64,000 nucleotides of DNA from Agrobacterium tumefaciens (GCF_017726655.1 NZ_CP072308.1:496001-560000); one strand, 5' to 3'. Positions 45,803 through 54,823 are shown, numbered from the stretch's first letter. Numbers and translations: made by a program. The notes: generated by a model not told the origin, from the sequence alone.

Positions 45803-47662
45803 TCAGGACAGGACGTAGATTCCCGGCGCATTGCCGAGCACCGGGCGCTTGCCATCCCCGGGTTTGCGGGCATTTACCTTCTCGGCGTCCTGGCTCTCGA
45901 TCCATTTCTGCCAGTGGACCCACCAGGAGCCCCTATGTGGTGTGGCGGTGGCCTGCCAGGCTTCGAAGTCTCCGGATGGTGACGGGCCGGTCCAATACTC
46001 ATATTTTTCAAGCTGGGGGGGATTGACGACGCCGGCGATGTGGCCGGAAGCACCAAGCACGAATTCCACCGGCCCGCCGAACAGGGCAGCACCCGCAAAG
46101 ACCGATTTCGCAGGCGCTATATGGTCGTCGCGGGTCGCGAGATCGTACACCGGTATTGTGATATCGCCGAGATTGATGCGCTTGCCGCCAACGCGCATCA
46201 GCCCGCGGGCCAGATTGTTTTCGAGATAACAATTGCGCAGGTAGAATGAGTGGCAGGCGGCGGTCACCCGGGTCGAATCGGAGTTCCAGTAGAGCAGGTC
46301 GAAGGGCATCGGTTCCGTGCCGCGCAGGTAATTATCGACCACATAGGGCCAGATAAGATCGGAGGCGCGCAGCATGTTGAAGACGGTGGCCATGATCGAG
46401 CCGTCGAGATAACCGACTGCCTGCATATGTTTGTCCAGCGCCGTCAGCTGGCCCTCATCGATAAAAACCTTGAGATCCCCAGCGTGGATGAAATCGGTCT
46501 GGGCAGCGAGAAGCGTGGCGCTGCGAATGCGCTCCTCGCCGTCCTGCGCGTGAAGCGCCAGCGCCGAGGCCAAAAGCGTGCCGCCGACACAATACCCGAT
46601 GGCGTTGATTTCCTTTTCGCCGGTCTGCGCCTCGATGGTATCCAGCGCGAAACCGATGCCCTCGCTGACGTAATCGTCCCAGCTCTTTTGCGCGAGGGTC
46701 GCATCCGGGTTCACCCAGGAGACCATGAAGACGCTGTGGCCCTGTTCGAGGCACCAGCCGACAAAGGACTTTTGCGGGTTGAGATCGAGAATGTAGAATT
46801 TGTTGATCCAGGGCGGCACGATCAGCAAGGGACGTTTGAAGACCTTGTCGGTGGTCGGCTCGTAATGGATGATTTCGCAGAGCGGGCTTCTCGCCACGAC
46901 CTTGCCTGGCGTGACGGCAATGTTCTGTCCGATGACGAATTTGCTGTAATCGGTCTGGCGCAGCTTCAGGTGGCCATTGCCGGCGGCCACATCCTCCGCC
47001 AGTTGCGCCATGCCCTTGACGAGGTTCGCGCCGCTGGAGGCGACCGTCTCGCGGAAGACCTGCGGATTGGTGAAGACAAAATTGGCGGGCGAAAGCGCTT
47101 CGGTGACCTGCCGCATGTAAAACTGCGCCTTGGTCCGGGTATGGTCGTCCAGTCCGTCTGCTTCCGTCACCATCCGGTCGGCAAAACCGACCGTCGTCTC
47201 GTAAGCTTTGAGCAGAAAATCGAAGAACGGATTAGCCTGCCAGTCAGCATCGGCGAAACGCTTGTTTCTGCGCTGTGCAGGACCGCTTTCGACCCTATTG
47301 TCCGGGGCCGAATCGGCCTCGCCGGAAAATTGCGCGACCGATTTCGCCCAAAGATCGTAATAGCTGGAAAGCAGGTGGGTCTGCGCCTCGAGCGACCGTT
47401 TCGGTTCCGCCATCCAATATTCGGCGACATCTGACAGCGTCTTCACCAGATCGGTCACGGGATCGGCCGTTGTCTTGGGGATATCGCCACGCTCGCGCGG
47501 AGCCAGCCATTCGGAGGCGGCCTTGCCGAGGTTTTCGAGCGCACGGGCGATGTTGAGTGCGAAGGCTTCGGGGTCGCGGATCAGGTAGGCTTCGGCGGAT
47601 GTGGCGTCGAAGCCGGGCGTTTCGCCACCCTTTTTCTCAGCCCCGCCGTCAACACCTGCCAT
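45803..47662 (-). CDS. phaC: Class I poly(3-hydroxyalkanoate) synthase
   Basis: Polymerises (R)-3-hydroxybutyryl-CoA into PHB granules. From ATG 47662 (GGAGG upstream) it has 619 residues. The catalytic triad is visible: Cys358 in the lipase-like box GYCVGG, Asp513 in RDDHIAP and His541 in GHIAGVV. The N-terminal half is the regulatory helical part of class I enzymes, with the usual [11 protein letters not shown] and [12 protein letters not shown] blocks. It is divergent from a lipoprotein gene with a 132-bp gap and leads the sfsA–map–radC group. Confidence 0.95.
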   Translation of the reverse strand: MAGVDGGAEKKGGETPGFDATSAEAYLIRDPEAFALNIARALENLGKAASEWLAPRERGDIPKTTADPVTDLVKTLSDVAEYWMAEPKRSLEAQTHLLSSYYDLWAKSVAQFSGEADSAPDNRVESGPAQRRNKRFADADWQANPFFDFLLKAYETTVGFADRMVTEADGLDDHTRTKAQFYMRQVTEALSPANFVFTNPQVFRETVASSGANLVKGMAQLAEDVAAGNGHLKLRQTDYSKFVIGQNIAVTPGKVVARSPLCEIIHYEPTTDKVFKRPLLIVPPWINKFYILDLNPQKSFVGWCLEQGHSVFMVSWVNPDATLAQKSWDDYVSEGIGFALDTIEAQTGEKEINAIGYCVGGTLLASALALHAQDGEERIRSATLLAAQTDFIHAGDLKVFIDEGQLTALDKHMQAVGYLDGSIMATVFNMLRASDLIWPYVVDNYLRGTEPMPFDLLYWNSDSTRVTAACHSFYLRNCYLENNLARGLMRVGGKRINLGDITIPVYDLATRDDHIAPAKSVFAGAALFGGPVEFVLGASGHIAGVVNPPQLEKYEYWTGPSPSGDFEAWQATATPHRGSWWVHWQKWIESQDAEKVNARKPGDGKRPVLGNAPGIYVLS

Positions 47663-47794
47663 GCACCATCCTCCGCCAAATTTGTGTTTGCACATTCTGC
47701 ATGAAAACGAATACAAGTTCCACCAGCAAGGGGAGGCCGCAACAGGCCAACCGCGGTCGAATTCGATATCGGCAGATATCCTTACAGGCGGAAC

Positions 47795-48223
47795 ATGACG
47801 ATGGGCAAGCATATGCGCACATTCGGACCAAATGCGGAAAATGCCGCGAGAATCGCTTTGCTTTCGCTTTCCGGCGCGATGCTTGTGTCCGCGCTTGCTG
47901 CCTGCAAGGCTCCCGAGCCGATCGTCGCACCCGCCCATATGCGCCGCCCCGCGACCGAAATCGTCGGCCCACGCCCGGTCAGTGACACGGCGGTCAGCCA
48001 GAAGCGGGACACCGGCACCTATCCGACCTTTTCCCAGCCGCTGACGGCGGCGGGCAGCCAGATGGGCGACGACGAGGCCTCCAAGATGGAAACGAGTCTC
48101 ACACGTCTCGGCACCGCACGCCGCAACGGCCAGATTTCCGAAGCCGAATATAAGCGCCGGGTGGCCGAGCTGCGGGCGCTCGCCGAAAACCAGAAGCCGG
48201 TCGAGACGCCTGCGTCGCAGTGA
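47795..48223 (+). CDS. Lipoprotein with SHOCT-like helical tail
   Basis: A 142-residue lipoprotein. The lead ends in the lipobox LAAC, giving a lipidated cysteine at about residue 37. The middle is Pro/Thr-rich; the last 45 residues contain TRLGTARRNGQISEAEYKRRVAELRAL, a pattern like the short helical SHOCT motif (G-x-I-[ST]-x-x-E-[FY]-x-x-x-x-x-x-L). The N-terminal lead is longer than usual, so the true start may be the second Met. Divergent from phaC. Function unknown. Confidence 0.65.
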   Translation: MTMGKHMRTFGPNAENAARIALLSLSGAMLVSALAACKAPEPIVAPAHMRRPATEIVGPRPVSDTAVSQKRDTGTYPTFSQPLTAAGSQMGDDEASKMETSLTRLGTARRNGQISEAEYKRRVAELRALAENQKPVETPASQ

Positions 48224-48610
48224 GATCATGTCGCGCGGTTTGCGCGATATAAGTCTTGAGATGGAGCGAGCTCCTGCCTCTTGTCTTTTCTCCCCCCGCC
48301 GGGGAGAAGTCCGCGGCAGCGGAAAGAGGGGGCAAGCTCTCAGAAATCCTGCACCGTGCCCCTCTTTTCATCCGACCCTTCGGGCCACCTTCTCCTCGGC
48401 GGGGAGAAGACACTCGCGGCGGTGCCGAGTTCTCCCGACAATCGCATTTGTGGGCTGAGCGTCATGCGGGCATGACAACATAACCCATTCTTTACCCTGC
48501 CTTTGAACCAACTGCTTACTGAAGATGTTAAGCCGGTGGAGGCGTTTTCCGCTTAGGATGCAGCCAAAACAAACAGACCGCTGAAAAAGCGGGGCACAGG
48601 GTGAAACATC
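48224..48610. other. Intergenic region with RIME-like repeat
   Basis: About 387 bp with no convincing gene. The left part holds the RIME-like element 48285-48409. From 48480 the sequence is AT-richer (TTCTTTACCCTGCCTTTGAACC) and could contain a promoter for the small secreted frame at 48611. Confidence 0.5.
48285..48409. repeat. RIME-like mosaic repeat, diverged copy
   Basis: About 125 bp with the same design as 4767-4884: a left palindrome CTTTTCTCCCCCCGCCGGGGAGAAG, internal GAAAGAGGGGGC pairing with GCCCCTCTTTTC, then GACCCTTCGGGCC and a right palindrome CTTCTCCTCGGCGGGGAGAAG. The right palindrome has a mismatch. Both copies sit between genes. Confidence 0.7.
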
Positions 48611-48718
48611 ATGAAATTCATTGCCGCGTTGCTGGTTCTTGCCGGTTTCTCGCTTGCACCGGCGCAGGCGCGAGCGCCTCACATCGATTTTGGAACATCC
48701 GCGCCTCAGGGGCGATGA
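48611..48718 (+). CDS. Tiny secreted frame, possibly truncated
   Basis: A 35-residue frame that is mostly signal peptide: MKFIAALLVLAGFSLAPAQA followed by only 15 residues and a stop. AGGGTG lies eight bases before the ATG. It looks like the start of an exported protein whose remainder is gone, or a very small secreted peptide. It converges with fnrN. Low confidence because there is no homology to judge by. Confidence 0.3.
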   Translation: MKFIAALLVLAGFSLAPAQARAPHIDFGTSAPQGR

Positions 48719-48734
48719 TCGAGAGGCGCGACGG

Positions 48735-49460
48735 TCAGTCGTTGCCGGCGGCTTCGCTCAGAGCATTGAGATCAGGCACTGTGATGTGACGGTTGTTCTC
48801 GATACGGATAATGCCTTCCTTACGCAGCTTGGTCATCTGCCGGCTAACGGTTTCGATGGTGAGGCCAAGGAAATCGGCTATATCGGCGCGGGAAAGCGGC
48901 AGGTCGAAGCAGGATTTGTCGTCGTTTTCCGGGTCGATATGGGTGGCGATCATGTAAAGGAAGCTGGCAACCTTCTCCTGCGCCGATTTGCGCCCCAGTG
49001 TCAGCATCCAGTCGCGTGCCTCATCCAGCTCCTTCAGCGACTGGGTGTGGAGCTTGCGCTCCATATCAGGCACTTCGGAGACCATGCGGTCAACGACGCG
49101 GCGCGGAAAAAGGCAAATCTCCACATCGGTTGCAGCTTCCGCCGTCATCTTGCTTTCCGCCATGAAGGGGCGGCCGAGAAAATCCGGGGCAAATTGCAGG
49201 CCGACGATCTGCTGGCGGCCATCCGACATCATTTTCGAAAGCTTCACGACGCCGTTCAGGATGTTGCCGTAGGAGGTGACCAGTTCACCCTGCCCAAGAA
49301 GCTCATTGCCAGCTTCCAGCTTTTTGCGGCTGGAATGGCGGTTGAGGTCGCAAAGCTGCTGGGGTGTCAGCGTGCTGCAAAGACCGCCGTGGCGCGCCTC
49401 GCAGGAGCGGCAAACGACGGGCTCTTCCGAATTGTGGATGGTCTTCTGCAGCGTGTCCAT
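48735..49460 (-). CDS. fnrN: FnrN-type oxygen-sensing Crp/Fnr regulator
   Basis: A 241-residue oxygen-responsive activator. The N-terminal cysteines needed for the [4Fe-4S] cluster are present: C17-x2-C20-x7-C28, with a fourth at C116; this spacing is that of rhizobial FnrN rather than FixK, which lacks the N-terminal group. A cyclic-nucleotide-like fold lies at about 45-125, the dimer helix at 130-165, and the helix-turn-helix at 190-215 reads E203-T-V-S206-R207, the residues that recognise TTGAT. It is divergent from hemN with a shared TTGAT-type box between them. It should control genes for low-oxygen respiration and heme synthesis. Confidence 0.92.
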   Translation of the reverse strand: MDTLQKTIHNSEEPVVCRSCEARHGGLCSTLTPQQLCDLNRHSSRKKLEAGNELLGQGELVTSYGNILNGVVKLSKMMSDGRQQIVGLQFAPDFLGRPFMAESKMTAEAATDVEICLFPRRVVDRMVSEVPDMERKLHTQSLKELDEARDWMLTLGRKSAQEKVASFLYMIATHIDPENDDKSCFDLPLSRADIADFLGLTIETVSRQMTKLRKEGIIRIENNRHITVPDLNALSEAAGND

Positions 49461-49586
49461 AAGCCTGTTCCAATGCTGGCTTTGCGGGACGATTGCGACC
49501 GCTGATATCGGTCGCGGTCTTCATAAAGAGCTTTGCGCTGTAGCCGTCGTCCCCGCGTCTACTTTAGGAAGAACTTATGGCGCAAT

Positions 49587-49600
49587 TTGATTGAAGTCAA
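49587..49600. promoter_or_regulatory. FNR/FixK anaerobox between fnrN and hemN
   Basis: TTGAT-TGAA-GTCAA, one mismatch from TTGAT-N4-ATCAA. The centre is 76 bp before the hemN start. With a +1 near 49635 this would be the -41.5 position of a class II activator, with TATTGA at 49623-49628 as the -10. It is 127 bp from the fnrN start, so it could also act on fnrN. Confidence 0.7.
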
Positions 49601-49672
49601 AGTTGCAAACTGTCGCAGCCGGTATTGAAAGAGAGGAAATCGACAATTTCTTGATAAAAGGCAAATCGGGTG

Positions 49673-51022
49673 ATGAGTACCGCGCTTCTTTCCAAATATT
49701 CCGGGCCCGTTCCGCGTTACACCAGCTACCCGACCGCTCCGCATTTCCATGGGGGAATCGATGATGGTGTTTATCGCGGCTGGCTCGGTGCGCTCACCCA
49801 CAGGAATCGCCTCTCGCTTTACCTGCATATTCCCTATTGCGACAGGCTGTGCTGGTTCTGTGCCTGCCATACCAAGCACACGCTGAAATACGAGCCGATT
49901 GCTATTTATCTTGAGGCACTTAAGCAGGAGATTGCTGCGGTCGGCGCGCTTGTTTCGCCCGATGCGGTGGTGGGTGCCGTGCATTTCGGCGGCGGCTCGC
50001 CCACCATGCTTGACCCTGAAGACATGCAGGGCCTGATGGACTGTCTGCGGCGTCACTTCACTTTCGGGCTCGCACCAGAAATCAGCGTCGAGATGGATCC
50101 CAACGATCTGGACGACAGCCGCTATGACGCGCTTGCCGCCATCGGCATGTCGCGGGCGAGCCTCGGCGTGCAGGATTTTGATGACAAAGTGCAAAAAACC
50201 ATCAATCGGATTCAGTCCTTCGAGCAGACGAAATCCGTGGTAGACGCCGTGCGGGCGAGGGGCGTGCGTTCGGTCAATTGCGACATTCTTTATGGATTGC
50301 CGTTTCAGACCTGCGAGACACTGAAAACAACTGTCGATCAAATCATATCGCTCGACCCCGATCGTATCGCGCTTTTCGGCTATGCCCATGTGCCGTGGAT
50401 GAAGAAACACCAGTCTCTTATCCCGGAACATGCCCTGCCTGACATTGCCGAACGTTACCGCCAGATGACCATGGCGGGTGAGATGCTCCAGCGCGCCGGT
50501 TACAACCAGATCGGGCTCGATCATTTCGCCAAGCCTTCCGATACCCTGTGCAAGGCGGCAGAAGCTGGGGCTTTGCGGCGGAATTTCCAGGGCTATACGA
50601 CCGATACTGCCGATGCGCTGATCGGACTTGGCGCATCCTCCATCGGCCGCCTGCCGCAGGGCTATGTGCAGAACATGGTGGCGACGGCCGAATATCAGCG
50701 CATGGTGCGCAAGGGCGGCCTGGCCGCCGTCAAGGGGATCGAACTGTCGCCTGACGATCATCTTCGCTCGCACGTGATCGAAAGGCTGATGTGCGACTTC
50801 TCCGTCGATCTCTCTGACGTGCAGCGCCGTTTCGGCACGGTGAGCCAAGCCGTGAGGGATGAGGCGCAGCAATTTGCCGCTGGCGACAGGGACGGCATTG
50901 TGCGTCTGGATGCCGGTATTTTTGCCATAACCGAGGCTGGAAAGCCATTCGTGCGTAACATCGCGGCAATCTTTGACAGCTACCTCGGCAATGGAAGGGG
51001 CCGGCATTCGGTTGCTGTTTAG
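49673..51022 (+). CDS. hemN: Oxygen-independent coproporphyrinogen III oxidase
   Basis: Radical-SAM enzyme that converts coproporphyrinogen III to protoporphyrinogen IX without oxygen; about 449 residues. The cluster motif is YCDRLCWFCACH with C56, C60 and C63. The first block (KYSGPVPRYTSYPTAPHF) and GGGSPTMLDPEDM with the Arg/Glu SAM contacts further on are HemN-type, not HemW-type. ATG 49673 is preferred to the GTG one codon earlier. It lies opposite fnrN, with an anaerobox between, matching activation at low oxygen. Confidence 0.93.
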   Translation: MSTALLSKYSGPVPRYTSYPTAPHFHGGIDDGVYRGWLGALTHRNRLSLYLHIPYCDRLCWFCACHTKHTLKYEPIAIYLEALKQEIAAVGALVSPDAVVGAVHFGGGSPTMLDPEDMQGLMDCLRRHFTFGLAPEISVEMDPNDLDDSRYDALAAIGMSRASLGVQDFDDKVQKTINRIQSFEQTKSVVDAVRARGVRSVNCDILYGLPFQTCETLKTTVDQIISLDPDRIALFGYAHVPWMKKHQSLIPEHALPDIAERYRQMTMAGEMLQRAGYNQIGLDHFAKPSDTLCKAAEAGALRRNFQGYTTDTADALIGLGASSIGRLPQGYVQNMVATAEYQRMVRKGGLAAVKGIELSPDDHLRSHVIERLMCDFSVDLSDVQRRFGTVSQAVRDEAQQFAAGDRDGIVRLDAGIFAITEAGKPFVRNIAAIFDSYLGNGRGRHSVAV

Positions 51023-51142
51023 GCAACAGTTTCAGGGCAAATTTCAAACTTGCGTCACGAAACCATTGGCTTTTTTGCGCGACTTGCCTATGTGGTGCGT
51101 CAGACAGAATAATTCAGACGAACGACAATAAGGATTATGGGC

Positions 51143-51421
51143 GTGACAGCTACATTCGACAAGGTTGCCGACATTATCGCCGAAACCAGCGAAATCGACC
51201 GCGAAACCATTACGCCGGAGAGCCACACGATCGACGATCTGGGCATCGACAGCCTCGACTTTCTTGATATCGTTTTTGCGATCGACAAGGAATTCGGCAT
51301 CAAGATTCCGCTCGAGCAGTGGACGCAGGAAGTCAACGAAGGCAAGGTTTCCACCGAAGAATACTTCGTGCTGAAGAACCTCTGCGCCAAGATCGACGAA
51401 TTGCGCGCGGCCAAGGGCTGA
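51143..51421 (+). CDS. acpXL: Acyl carrier protein for very-long-chain lipid A acyl chain
   Basis: A 92-residue acyl carrier protein dedicated to the 27-hydroxyoctacosanoyl chain of lipid A. The phosphopantetheine site is Ser37 in [12 protein letters not shown], where FLD replaces the VEL of the housekeeping ACP; this and the C-terminal [17 protein letters not shown] are AcpXL traits. I take GTG 51143 as start (AAGGA eight bases upstream), which gives the family's MTATFDK beginning; the ATG two codons earlier has poor spacing. It opens the acpXL–lpxXL cluster and has its own terminator. Confidence 0.95.
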
Positions 51422-51428
51422 GACGAAG

Positions 51429-51457
51429 ATGCCCGCGTCGAGCGGGCATTTCTTTTT
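51429..51457 (+). terminator. Terminator between acpXL and fabZXL
   Basis: ATGCCCGC, five bases, GCGGGCAT and TTTCTTTTT. It starts 8 bp after the acpXL stop and would let acpXL be made in excess of the enzymes downstream. Confidence 0.75.
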
Positions 51458-51506
51458 AAAGCTCGCCGTCATGGCGGGTTAAACCGACCAGAGACGGGCC
51501 GGACGG

Positions 51507-51986
51507 ATGCTGCTTGAATATTTTCAGATGATCGACAAGGTTGAAGCCGTGGACATGGTGACGCGCACGTTGAAAGCGCGGTCTGTCGTACCTGAAAAAA
51601 GCCCTGTTTTCGAAGGCCACTTTCCCGGCATGCCACTGGTTCCGGGTGTGCTTCTGATCGAGACCATGGCACAGGCCTCCGGCATGATGGTTCTGGCGTT
51701 TTCCGACTTTGCCTCCATGCCGTTCCTGATGTCGGTCGATAGCGCCAAGATGCGCACCTTCGTGGAGCCCGGCGCTATTCTGGATATCGAAGCGGTGCTT
51801 GAGCATGACGGTTCAGGCTTTGCGGTGACCAAGGCCAAGATCACCAGCGACGGCAAGAAGGTCTGCGACGCGCAGCTGAAATTGCGCACCATGCCCTTCA
51901 GCGAAATACCGCTCGGGCCAATCGTCAAGAAGCGTGCCGAGGAAGTCGGCCTGATGGCGGCGATCGCCGCGGATGCTCAGAAGTAA
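51507..51986 (+). CDS. fabZXL: FabZ-like 3-hydroxyacyl-ACP dehydratase (XL cluster)
   Basis: A 159-residue hot-dog-fold dehydratase. The active site is visible as His38 in FEGHFPGMPLVPGVLLIE and Glu52 in ETMAQ; a M replaces the usual H/Q in the FPGxP loop. Within the family FabZ removes water in each elongation round; here it should act on chains carried by AcpXL. It lies 85 bp after acpXL, with a terminator between. The start at 51507 lacks a strong ribosome site. A gap of 207 bp follows before the next gene. Confidence 0.88.
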   Translation: MLLEYFQMIDKVEAVDMVTRTLKARSVVPEKSPVFEGHFPGMPLVPGVLLIETMAQASGMMVLAFSDFASMPFLMSVDSAKMRTFVEPGAILDIEAVLEHDGSGFAVTKAKITSDGKKVCDAQLKLRTMPFSEIPLGPIVKKRAEEVGLMAAIAADAQK

Positions 51987-52193
51987 ATATTTCTAATCGT
52001 TTCCAAGGAGAGCGTTTTTCCCGTCGGCCCGTTTCTGACGCATGAAAATCGTGGGTTCGGGACGACGGATCGGGCCTTCGGCATTGCCAATCTGCGTCGC
52101 GCGCTTTATTCCGCAACGCATGACGTGGTTGTTCACAACCGCTGTGGATAGCCGTGACCGCCTCACGGGGCCGGCTGCAAAGGATGACAGACG

Positions 52194-53390
52194 ATGAAAT
52201 CTGACAATGATGTGGTGATAACAGGGGTCGGCATCGTGACCTGTCACGGCGTTGGCAGCCAGGCGCATCTGGCGCTTCTTTCTGGAGCCGCCGCGCCGGC
52301 GCCGGTTGTCGAGACCGAAAAATTCAAGCCCTACCCCGTTCATCCCATGCCTGAGATCGACTGGTCGGCCCAGATCGCCAAGCGCGGCGACCAGCGGCAG
52401 ATGGAAAACTGGCAGCGTCTCGGTGTTTTCGCCGCTGGTCTTGCGCTCGATGATGCCGGCCTGAAGGAAAACGCCGAAGCCTGCGCCACCATGGATATGA
52501 TCGTTGCTGCGGGCGGCGGCGAGCGCGACATCAATGTCGACACGCTGATCGTCGACGAAGCTTTGAAGCGCAACGACCGCGAAAAACTGCTGAATGAAAA
52601 GCTGACGACCGAACTGCGCCCGACGCTGTTTCTCGCCCAGCTTTCCAACCTGATGGCCGGCAATATTTCCATCGTGCACAAGGTCACAGGGTCGTCCCGC
52701 ACCTTCATGGGCGAAGAAGCGGCCGGCATTTCCGCCGTCGAAACCGCATTTCATCGCATTCGTTCAGGCGAATCGAGCCACGCTCTCGTAGGCGGCGCCT
52801 TCTCCGCCGAACGTCCCGACATGATCCTGCTGTTCGAAGCCATCGGCGCGCATGCGCAGGGAGCGTGGCAGCCCCTGTGGTCGCGCGAAGGGCATGAAGG
52901 CGGCGGCATGATCTCCGGGTCGCTCGGAGCCTTCCTGGTTCTTGAATCGCGCAAACATGCCAGTGAGCGCGGCGCGCGCATCTATGCCCGCATCGACGCC
53001 ATCGAGGGTGACCGCGGCAGCCGCGACGACGGCAAGATGGAAAAGCGCATGGAGCGCCTGCTTGCGCCCGCAACGGATAGCGCCGCGACCGTGGTATTTT
53101 CCGGCGCCAGTGGCCTCGACGACGTAACGGCGCGTGAGAAGCACATTCTCGAGAAAACTTTGCCGAAGGCCGCCATTCGTGGTTTCGGTGGTGTCACCGG
53201 TCATGGACTCGAGGCGCAGTTTCCGCTCGGGCTCGCACTGGCGGCGCTGACGCTTGAAAGCGGTGCCAAGGTTCCTACCTTCGACGCAAATGCGGAAAAG
53301 CCAATGGGCGAGGCGGCGACCGAGGCTGTCGTCACCACCGTTGGCCATGTCCGTGGCGAAGGTGTCGCCGTTCTGTCCCGTGACGTGTGA
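52194..53390 (+). CDS. fabF2XL: Ketosynthase-like protein lacking the active-site Cys (XL cluster)
   Basis: A 398-residue thiolase-fold protein, first of two adjacent FabF-type genes. Aligned by eye to its neighbour, the nucleophile position (STACASG there) reads SSRTFMG here, placing Thr170 at the Cys position. The NAHGTST segment that carries a catalytic His is replaced by FSGASGLDD (303-310). The second His is kept in GFGGVTGHGLEAQF (331-343), but the Lys-x4-His context is changed. It cannot be a normal condensing enzyme by itself. It resembles the chain-length-factor half of KS-CLF heterodimers. AAGGAT lies nine bases upstream; the partner gene starts 12 bp after it ends. Confidence 0.85.
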   Translation: MKSDNDVVITGVGIVTCHGVGSQAHLALLSGAAAPAPVVETEKFKPYPVHPMPEIDWSAQIAKRGDQRQMENWQRLGVFAAGLALDDAGLKENAEACATMDMIVAAGGGERDINVDTLIVDEALKRNDREKLLNEKLTTELRPTLFLAQLSNLMAGNISIVHKVTGSSRTFMGEEAAGISAVETAFHRIRSGESSHALVGGAFSAERPDMILLFEAIGAHAQGAWQPLWSREGHEGGGMISGSLGAFLVLESRKHASERGARIYARIDAIEGDRGSRDDGKMEKRMERLLAPATDSAATVVFSGASGLDDVTAREKHILEKTLPKAAIRGFGGVTGHGLEAQFPLGLALAALTLESGAKVPTFDANAEKPMGEAATEAVVTTVGHVRGEGVAVLSRDV

Positions 53391-53402
53391 GGAGAATAGA
53401 CC

Positions 53403-54683
53403 ATGACCAATTTTAAGGATCATCTCGGTCGCCCGATCGTCGCCGTCACCGGCATGGGCATCATCACCTCGCTCGGTCAGGGGCTTCAGGACAACTGGTC
53501 GGCGCTGACGTCAGGCAAGTCGGGCATCCACAAGATCACCCGTTTCCCGACCGAAGGGCTTTCAACCCGGATCAGCGGGACGGTGGATTTCATCGATATT
53601 CCGGTTCCGAATTCGGTCGAGCGCTCCTATGCCTTTGCCCGCGAAACCACCATAGAGGCGCTGGCTCAGGCTGGCATCTCCGGTGACTTCGACGGCCCGC
53701 TGTTTCTCGCGGCACCGCCGATCGAGCCGGAATGGAGCGCCCGTTTCGAACTGGCCGACCGGTCTCCGCCGGCCTCCCAGCCGGGTGACGCCTATGAGCG
53801 GTTCCTGACGGCCTTCCGTCAGCGTCCCGATCCGACATTCCAGGAAGCAGCACTTTTCGGTGCGATTTCCGAACGCCTTTCCGACCGTTTCGGTACCCGC
53901 GGCCTGCCGGTCACGCTGTCGACCGCCTGTGCATCGGGCGCGACCGCGATCCAGCTTGGTGTCGAGGCCATTCGTCAGGGCCGCACCGAGCGGGCTTTGA
54001 CGGTTGCGACCGATGGTTCCGTCAGTGCCGAAGCACTGATCCGCTTCTCGCTGCTCTCGGCGCTTTCGACCCAGAACGATCCGCCGGAAAAGGCTTCCAA
54101 GCCGTTCAGCAAGGATCGCGATGGTTTCGTGATCGCCGAAGGGGCCGCAACGCTGGTGCTGGAATCGCTCGAAGCAGCCGTCGCTCGCGGCGCGAAGGTT
54201 CTCGGCATCATCAAGGGGGCAGGGGAAAAGGCTGACAGCTTCCACCGTACGCGCTCTTCGCCCGATGGCGGCCCGGCGATTGCGACGATCCGCGCGGCCC
54301 TGGCCGATGCGGGCGTGGCCGAAAGCGATATCGGCTATATCAACGCCCACGGCACCTCGACGCCCGAGAACGACAAGATGGAATATGGCTCGATGCTGGC
54401 CGTCTTCGGCGAAGGCCTGAAGAACATTCCGCTGTCGTCCAACAAGTCGATGATCGGCCATACGCTGACCGCCGCGGGTGCCGTGGAAGCGGTGTTCTCG
54501 CTGCAGACCATGCTGACCGGCACCCTGCCGCCGACGATCAACTACAACAATCCCGATCCGACCATCACGCTCGACGTGGTGCCGAATGTGAAGCGGGATG
54601 CCGAGGTCGGTGCGGTTCTGTCGAACTCCTTCGGGTTTGGCGGGCAGAATGCCAGCCTTGTCATGACGCGGGAACCGGCTTAA
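53403..54683 (+). CDS. fabF1XL: Beta-ketoacyl-ACP synthase II (XL cluster)
   Basis: A 426-residue condensing enzyme with every catalytic residue present: Cys176 in LSTACASGATAI, His316 in INAHGTSTPEND, Lys348 in SSNKSMIGH and His353. The C-terminal end is SNSFGFGGQNASLV as in FabF. Inserts around residues 100-150 are longer than in housekeeping FabF and could shape the long acyl tunnel. GAGGAG precedes the start, 12 bp after fabF2XL, so equal amounts of the two proteins are likely. A hairpin terminator follows. Confidence 0.93.
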   Translation: MTNFKDHLGRPIVAVTGMGIITSLGQGLQDNWSALTSGKSGIHKITRFPTEGLSTRISGTVDFIDIPVPNSVERSYAFARETTIEALAQAGISGDFDGPLFLAAPPIEPEWSARFELADRSPPASQPGDAYERFLTAFRQRPDPTFQEAALFGAISERLSDRFGTRGLPVTLSTACASGATAIQLGVEAIRQGRTERALTVATDGSVSAEALIRFSLLSALSTQNDPPEKASKPFSKDRDGFVIAEGAATLVLESLEAAVARGAKVLGIIKGAGEKADSFHRTRSSPDGGPAIATIRAALADAGVAESDIGYINAHGTSTPENDKMEYGSMLAVFGEGLKNIPLSSNKSMIGHTLTAAGAVEAVFSLQTMLTGTLPPTINYNNPDPTITLDVVPNVKRDAEVGAVLSNSFGFGGQNASLVMTREPA

Positions 54684-54698
54684 CCGGTTCGTTACAAC

Positions 54699-54741
54699 AG
54701 GGGCGTTTCCGAATGACTTGCGGAAACGCGCCCGTTTCTTT
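54699..54741 (+). terminator. Terminator-like hairpin after fabF1XL
   Basis: GCGTTTCCG (54703-54711), a nine-base loop and CGGAAACGC (54721-54729), then GCCCGTTTCTTTGA. The T-run is interrupted, so termination would be partial. Confidence 0.5.
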
Positions 54742-54823
54742 GATTTCGCATTCCAGCCGCAAAACCGTTACAGAGTTTTGCTGGAATGATTTTAGATAAC
54801 GCCTTCGGGCGAAGGACTGATAT

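Noticed and set aside
49651..49664. Second FNR-like sequence TTGATAAAAGGCAA
   Set aside because: Only the left half matches. It lies within 25 bp of the hemN start, where it could hardly activate that gene.
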